Positions 4,956-7,877 of a DNA stretch of 7,877 nt are shown here, in pieces. The DNA is from Rhodobacteraceae bacterium UBA996 (GTDB lineage: Bacteria; Pseudomonadota; Alphaproteobacteria; Rhodobacterales; Rhodobacteraceae). The stretch is taken from the NCBI GenBank assembly GCA_002291955.1, contig DBBA01000062.1:1-7877 (forward strand), written 5' to 3'. The notes below the pieces were generated by a model. That model was not told where the DNA came from, searched no databases, and saw only the letters and a list, made by a program, of their open reading frames with translations. Numbering within the stretch: position 1 is the stretch's first letter; each line of letters opens with the position of its first letter. A program made the translations under genes and the position numbers.

Positions 4956-6134
4956 CTATGCCAGTCCGTGCGCCAGCGCCCGTGCCACGCCGCGCAGCTC
5001 GGCCAGCCCCCGCAGCCGCCCGATCAGGGGATAGCCCGGATGCGTGCCGCCGCCGATGTCGGACAGCAGCTCGTGCCCGTGGTCGGGGCGGAAGGGGATG
5101 GTGGCGTCGGCGCGGCCTTCGATGCGGCGGCGCGCCTCCTCGGCCAGCAGCGCGCCGATCAGGGCCACCATGTCGGTGTCGCCGTCCAGATGCGCGGCTT
5201 CCTCGAAGCTGCCGTCGGGGTCTTTCCGGACGTTGCGCAGGTGGGCGAAGTGGATGCGCGGGGCGACCGCGCGGGCGATGGCGGGCACGTCGTTCGCCGG
5301 GTTCGCCCCGAGCGACCCCGAGCACAGCGTGACCCCGTTCGCCGGACTGTCGGCGGCGGCCAGCACCCAGTCGATATCCGGCCGGCAGGACACGATGCGC
5401 GGCAGACCCAGGATGTCGCGCGGGGGATCGTCGGGGTGGACGCAGAAGCGCATCCCCAGGTCCTCGGCCGCGGGGATGATCTCGGACAGGAACCGCTTGT
5501 AGTTCGCGCGCAGCGCGTCGCGGCCGATCCCCTCGTACCCCTTCAGCGCGGTGCGCAGACCGGCGATGTCGTAGCGGTCGAAGGCACCCGGCAGGCCCGA
5601 CATGATGGAATGCAGCAGCGCCTCGCGGTCGGCTTCCGTCGCCTGCTGGAACCATGCGGCCGCGCGGGCGCGGACGTCGGCGGGGTAGTCGTCCTCGGCC
5701 TCGGCCCGGCCCAGCATGTGGATCTCGAAGGCGGCCATGCGGTGCGCCTCGAACCGCAGGCAGGTGCCGCCGCGGGCGACGGGGTGGGCAAGGTCGGTCC
5801 GCGTCCAGTCGATCAGCGGCATGAAGTTGTAGCAGATGGTGAAGATGCCATGCGCGGCAAGGTTCGCCATCGACTGGCGGTAGTTGGCGAAGAGCTGGCT
5901 CAGGTCGCCGTCGCCGCGCTTGATGCGTTCGTGGATCGGCAGGCTTTCCACCACGACCCAATCGAAGCCCGCAGTCTGAATCTCGGCCTTGCGCGACGCG
6001 ATCAGGTCCTGCGGCCATACCTCGCCATAGGGGATTTCGTGCAGGGCGGTCACGATGCCGACAGCGCCCGTCTGGGCGATCTGGGGCAGGGTGATGCGGT
6101 CGAAGGGGCCGTACCAGCGCCAGCTTTCGATCAT
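4956..6134 (-). CDS. uxuA: D-mannonate dehydratase
   Basis: UxuA dehydrates D-mannonate to 2-keto-3-deoxy-D-gluconate in the cytoplasm, the last dedicated step of glucuronate breakdown before KDG kinase. The 392 residues match the usual length of the family (394 in E. coli). Recognised blocks are WRWYGPFD and GIVTALHEIPYGEVW at the N terminus, the FTICYNFMPLIDWTRTD segment, HPDDPP at 233-238, CSGSLG, HFAHLRN and DHGHELL near the C terminus. Together these include the histidines, cysteine and acidic residues expected to bind the divalent metal. The ATG overlaps the uxuB stop as ATGA, and GAGG lies 7 nt upstream, so translation is probably coupled to uxuB. No clear terminator follows before hemP. 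Confidence 0.95.
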   Translation of the reverse strand: MIESWRWYGPFDRITLPQIAQTGAVGIVTALHEIPYGEVWPQDLIASRKAEIQTAGFDWVVVESLPIHERIKRGDGDLSQLFANYRQSMANLAAHGIFTICYNFMPLIDWTRTDLAHPVARGGTCLRFEAHRMAAFEIHMLGRAEAEDDYPADVRARAAAWFQQATEADREALLHSIMSGLPGAFDRYDIAGLRTALKGYEGIGRDALRANYKRFLSEIIPAAEDLGMRFCVHPDDPPRDILGLPRIVSCRPDIDWVLAAADSPANGVTLCSGSLGANPANDVPAIARAVAPRIHFAHLRNVRKDPDGSFEEAAHLDGDTDMVALIGALLAEEARRRIEGRADATIPFRPDHGHELLSDIGGGTHPGYPLIGRLRGLAELRGVARALAHGLA

Positions 6135-7576
6135 GCGGGAACCTCGGTCAGGTCAGCCACCGCGGCACGGGCGCCTGCTTCGGTCAGGCGGGTGAGCGCG
6201 GCGGTGACGGGGGCGGTCAGGCGGGGGACAAGCGCAGGAGGGAAGATGTCCGACACCCCCAGAAGCGCGCGCACGCGGGCGTCCGGAGCCGGGTTCGCGT
6301 CGCACAGCGCGCGCAGGCGGGCGGCCAGGGGATCGCGCACGTCGATGGGCTGGCCGTGTTCGTCCGTGCCGCCGACATACCGCATCCACGCTGCGATGGT
6401 CAGGATCAGGCCGGGCGCCTGGCGGCCGTCATCAAGGGCCGTCGCGAGGGTTCCCAGAATGCGCTGCGGCAGCTTCTGGCTGCCATCCATGGCGATCTGC
6501 CAGGTGCGGTGGCGGATGCCGGGGTTGGCATAGCGGTCGGCCAGCGCCCGGGCGTAGGCCGTCAGGTCCGCGCCGGGGGGCGGTGTCAGCGCCGGGATGA
6601 TCTCGCGCGACCACAGCCTGTGGGCGAAGGCTGCGAAGACCGGGTCGGCCATGCAGTCGGCGATGGTCTGATGCCCGGCCAGATAGCCCGTATAGGCCAG
6701 CGCGGAATGGGTTCCGTTCAGCATGCGCAGCTTCATGTGCTCCCACGGCGTCACGTCATGGGTGAACTGCACGCCGACGGGGGCCAGGTCGGGCCGGTCG
6801 CCGCCGACGAAGTCATCCTCGATCACCCATTGGCGGAAGAGTTCGTGCTGCACGGGGGCGGCGTCGTGCCGACCGGTCAGGCGGGCGACGGTGGCGATGG
6901 TGTCGTCGGTCGAGGCCGGCACGATCCGGTCCACCATGGTGGAGGGGAAGCGGCCCTGCGCCTCGATCCAGTCCGCAAGGGCGGGGTCGATCGCGCGGGC
7001 GAGCGACAGCGTCACGTCCCGCACCACGCGCCCGTTGTCGGGCAGGTTGTCACAGCAGAGCACGGTGAAGGGCGGCAGGCCCGCCGCGCGCCGGGCGGCC
7101 AGGGCGCGCACCAGGAACCCGGGCGCGGACACGGGCAGGGGGTTGGCGATGTCGTGCGCGATGTCCGGGTGCGACAGGTTCAGCGCGCCCGTCGCCGGGT
7201 TGTGGCAGTAACCCTTCTCGGTGACGGTCAGCGACACGATGCGCACGGCCGGATCGGCCATGGCGGCGATCACCGCGGCGGGGTCCTCGCGCGCGACGAG
7301 CACGGCCGTCACGCTGTCGATGGTGCGGGCGGTCTGGCCATCGGGGCCGAGTTCCAGCGCGGTATAGGTGCCGCCCTGCGGGGCCAGCGCATCGCGCATG
7401 TCGGGACGCTGGAGCGAAACACCGAGGATGCCCCAATCCCCACCCGACCGGGCCATCGCCTCGGCCACATAGACCGCGCCATGCGCGCGGAAGAACGCGC
7501 CAAGGCCAAGGTGCACGATCCCCGTGCGGGGGGCGGGGCCGCTGCGCGCAAGGCGCGGAAGGGGATCAGCGGGCAA
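6131..7576 (-). CDS. uxuB: D-fructuronate reductase (mannitol dehydrogenase family)
   Basis: This NAD-dependent long-chain polyol dehydrogenase has 481 residues, close to E. coli UxuB. It reduces D-fructuronate to D-mannonate, the substrate of UxuA. The nucleotide-binding start GIVHLGLGAFFRAH lies at 19-32. The family's catalytic lysine, asparagine and histidine appear as K282, N287 and H290 in MKLRMLNGTHSALAY. Mannitol or arabinitol dehydrogenases share this fold; placement beside uxuA decides for fructuronate. The chosen start is TTG at 7576, overlapping the kduD 3' end by 11 bp, because GGAGG sits 5 nt upstream and the next residues run directly into the conserved domain. No ATG or GTG precedes the domain at a better position. 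Confidence 0.92.
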   Translation of the reverse strand: MPADPLPRLARSGPAPRTGIVHLGLGAFFRAHGAVYVAEAMARSGGDWGILGVSLQRPDMRDALAPQGGTYTALELGPDGQTARTIDSVTAVLVAREDPAAVIAAMADPAVRIVSLTVTEKGYCHNPATGALNLSHPDIAHDIANPLPVSAPGFLVRALAARRAAGLPPFTVLCCDNLPDNGRVVRDVTLSLARAIDPALADWIEAQGRFPSTMVDRIVPASTDDTIATVARLTGRHDAAPVQHELFRQWVIEDDFVGGDRPDLAPVGVQFTHDVTPWEHMKLRMLNGTHSALAYTGYLAGHQTIADCMADPVFAAFAHRLWSREIIPALTPPPGADLTAYARALADRYANPGIRHRTWQIAMDGSQKLPQRILGTLATALDDGRQAPGLILTIAAWMRYVGGTDEHGQPIDVRDPLAARLRALCDANPAPDARVRALLGVSDIFPPALVPRLTAPVTAALTRLTEAGARAAVADLTEVPA

Positions 7577-7877
7577 GCCAGCCTCCGTCGACGGTCAGGA
7601 TCGTGCCGTGGATGTAATCGGATGCGGGCGCGCAAAGAAAGACCGCAGCCCCCGCGACATCTGCGGGATCGCCCCAGCGCCCGGCCGGGATGCGCGCCAG
7701 GATCGCCGCCGACCGGTCGGGGTCGTCGCGCAGCGCGGTCGTGTTGTTCGTGGTGATGTAGCCCGGTGCGATGGCGTTCACGTTGATGCCGTGGGCGGCC
7801 CATTCGTTCGCCAGGGCCTTGGTGATGCCCGCCAGCGCGTGCTTGGACGCGGCATAGGCGGGGACCCGGATCCCGCC
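7566..7877 (-). CDS. kduD: 2-dehydro-3-deoxy-D-gluconate 5-dehydrogenase, 3' part
   Basis: Only the last 103 residues are in the window; the 5' part lies beyond 7877. The frame reads from GGIRVPAYAASKHALAG to the stop and includes the short-chain dehydrogenase catalytic YAASK (Tyr codon 7854-7856, Lys codon 7842-7844). It continues with NEWAAHGINVNAIAPGY, then ITTNNT, IPAGRWGDPADV and the terminal VDGGWLAR. This C-terminal pattern is that of KduD, which interconverts 2,5-diketo-3-deoxygluconate and KDG in unsaturated uronate breakdown from pectin-like or other polyuronides. Other gluconate-type SDRs are possible, but the TNNT and GRWG blocks and the neighbouring uxuBA fit KduD best. It is the first gene of the visible part of the operon. 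Confidence 0.87.
   Translation of the reverse strand, partial: GGIRVPAYAASKHALAGITKALANEWAAHGINVNAIAPGYITTNNTTALRDDPDRSAAILARIPAGRWGDPADVAGAAVFLCAPASDYIHGTILTVDGGWLAR

Noticed and set aside
4968..7756. Two long plus-strand frames opposite the uronate operon
   Set aside because: Both lie opposite uxuA, uxuB and kduD, whose conserved catalytic motifs are intact on the minus strand. The plus-strand frames show no recognisable domain.

Overview
The window is a very G+C-rich stretch of bacterial chromosome. Its gene content points to an alphaproteobacterium of the Rhodobacteraceae type: a ChpT-like histidine phosphotransferase, a 60-residue DUF3553 protein, an olsB-olsA pair for ornithine lipids, a TIGR02281-type retropepsin-like protease, HemP, and small GC-rich intergenic hairpins. 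The family assignment is inferred from recognised protein families and base composition; no search was run.

Layout, left to right. Positions 1-571 hold no convincing gene. They contain three imperfect copies of a ~102-bp tandem repeat, each ending in a small hairpin, then a duplicated 13-mer, then an AT-richer island with TTGACA-like boxes and a perfect 22-bp palindrome. On the + strand follow a MarC-family membrane protein (572-1186) and a membrane-anchored aspartic protease (1238-1816). A convergent gap with a strong GC hairpin separates these from three minus-strand genes: DUF3553 (3786-3968), olsB (2817-3569) and olsA (1973-2806). olsB and olsA are tightly spaced and should be translationally coupled. 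DUF3553 is divergent from chpT (3996-4610, +), with only 27 bp between the start codons. hemP (4644-4844, minus) converges on chpT and has an inverted repeat upstream. The right third is a minus-strand hexuronate operon, kduD (3' part only), uxuB, uxuA, in which every junction overlaps.

How the genes work together. UxuB and UxuA convert D-fructuronate to D-mannonate and then to 2-keto-3-deoxygluconate (KDG). KduD makes KDG from the diketo product of unsaturated uronates. The operon therefore funnels two uronate branches to one intermediate. OlsB acylates ornithine to lyso-ornithine lipid and OlsA adds the second acyl chain, giving a phosphorus-free membrane lipid. ChpT would relay phosphate from CckA to CtrA and CpdR. 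HemP is a small protein linked to haem uptake.

Most of the window is ordinary core-genome content. I do not see a defence system, mobile element, CRISPR array, RNA gene or clearly new multi-gene system. The points most worth a second look are the 22-bp palindrome before marC, the crowded DUF3553/chpT divergent junction with a possible antisense leader, and the inverted repeat before hemP.
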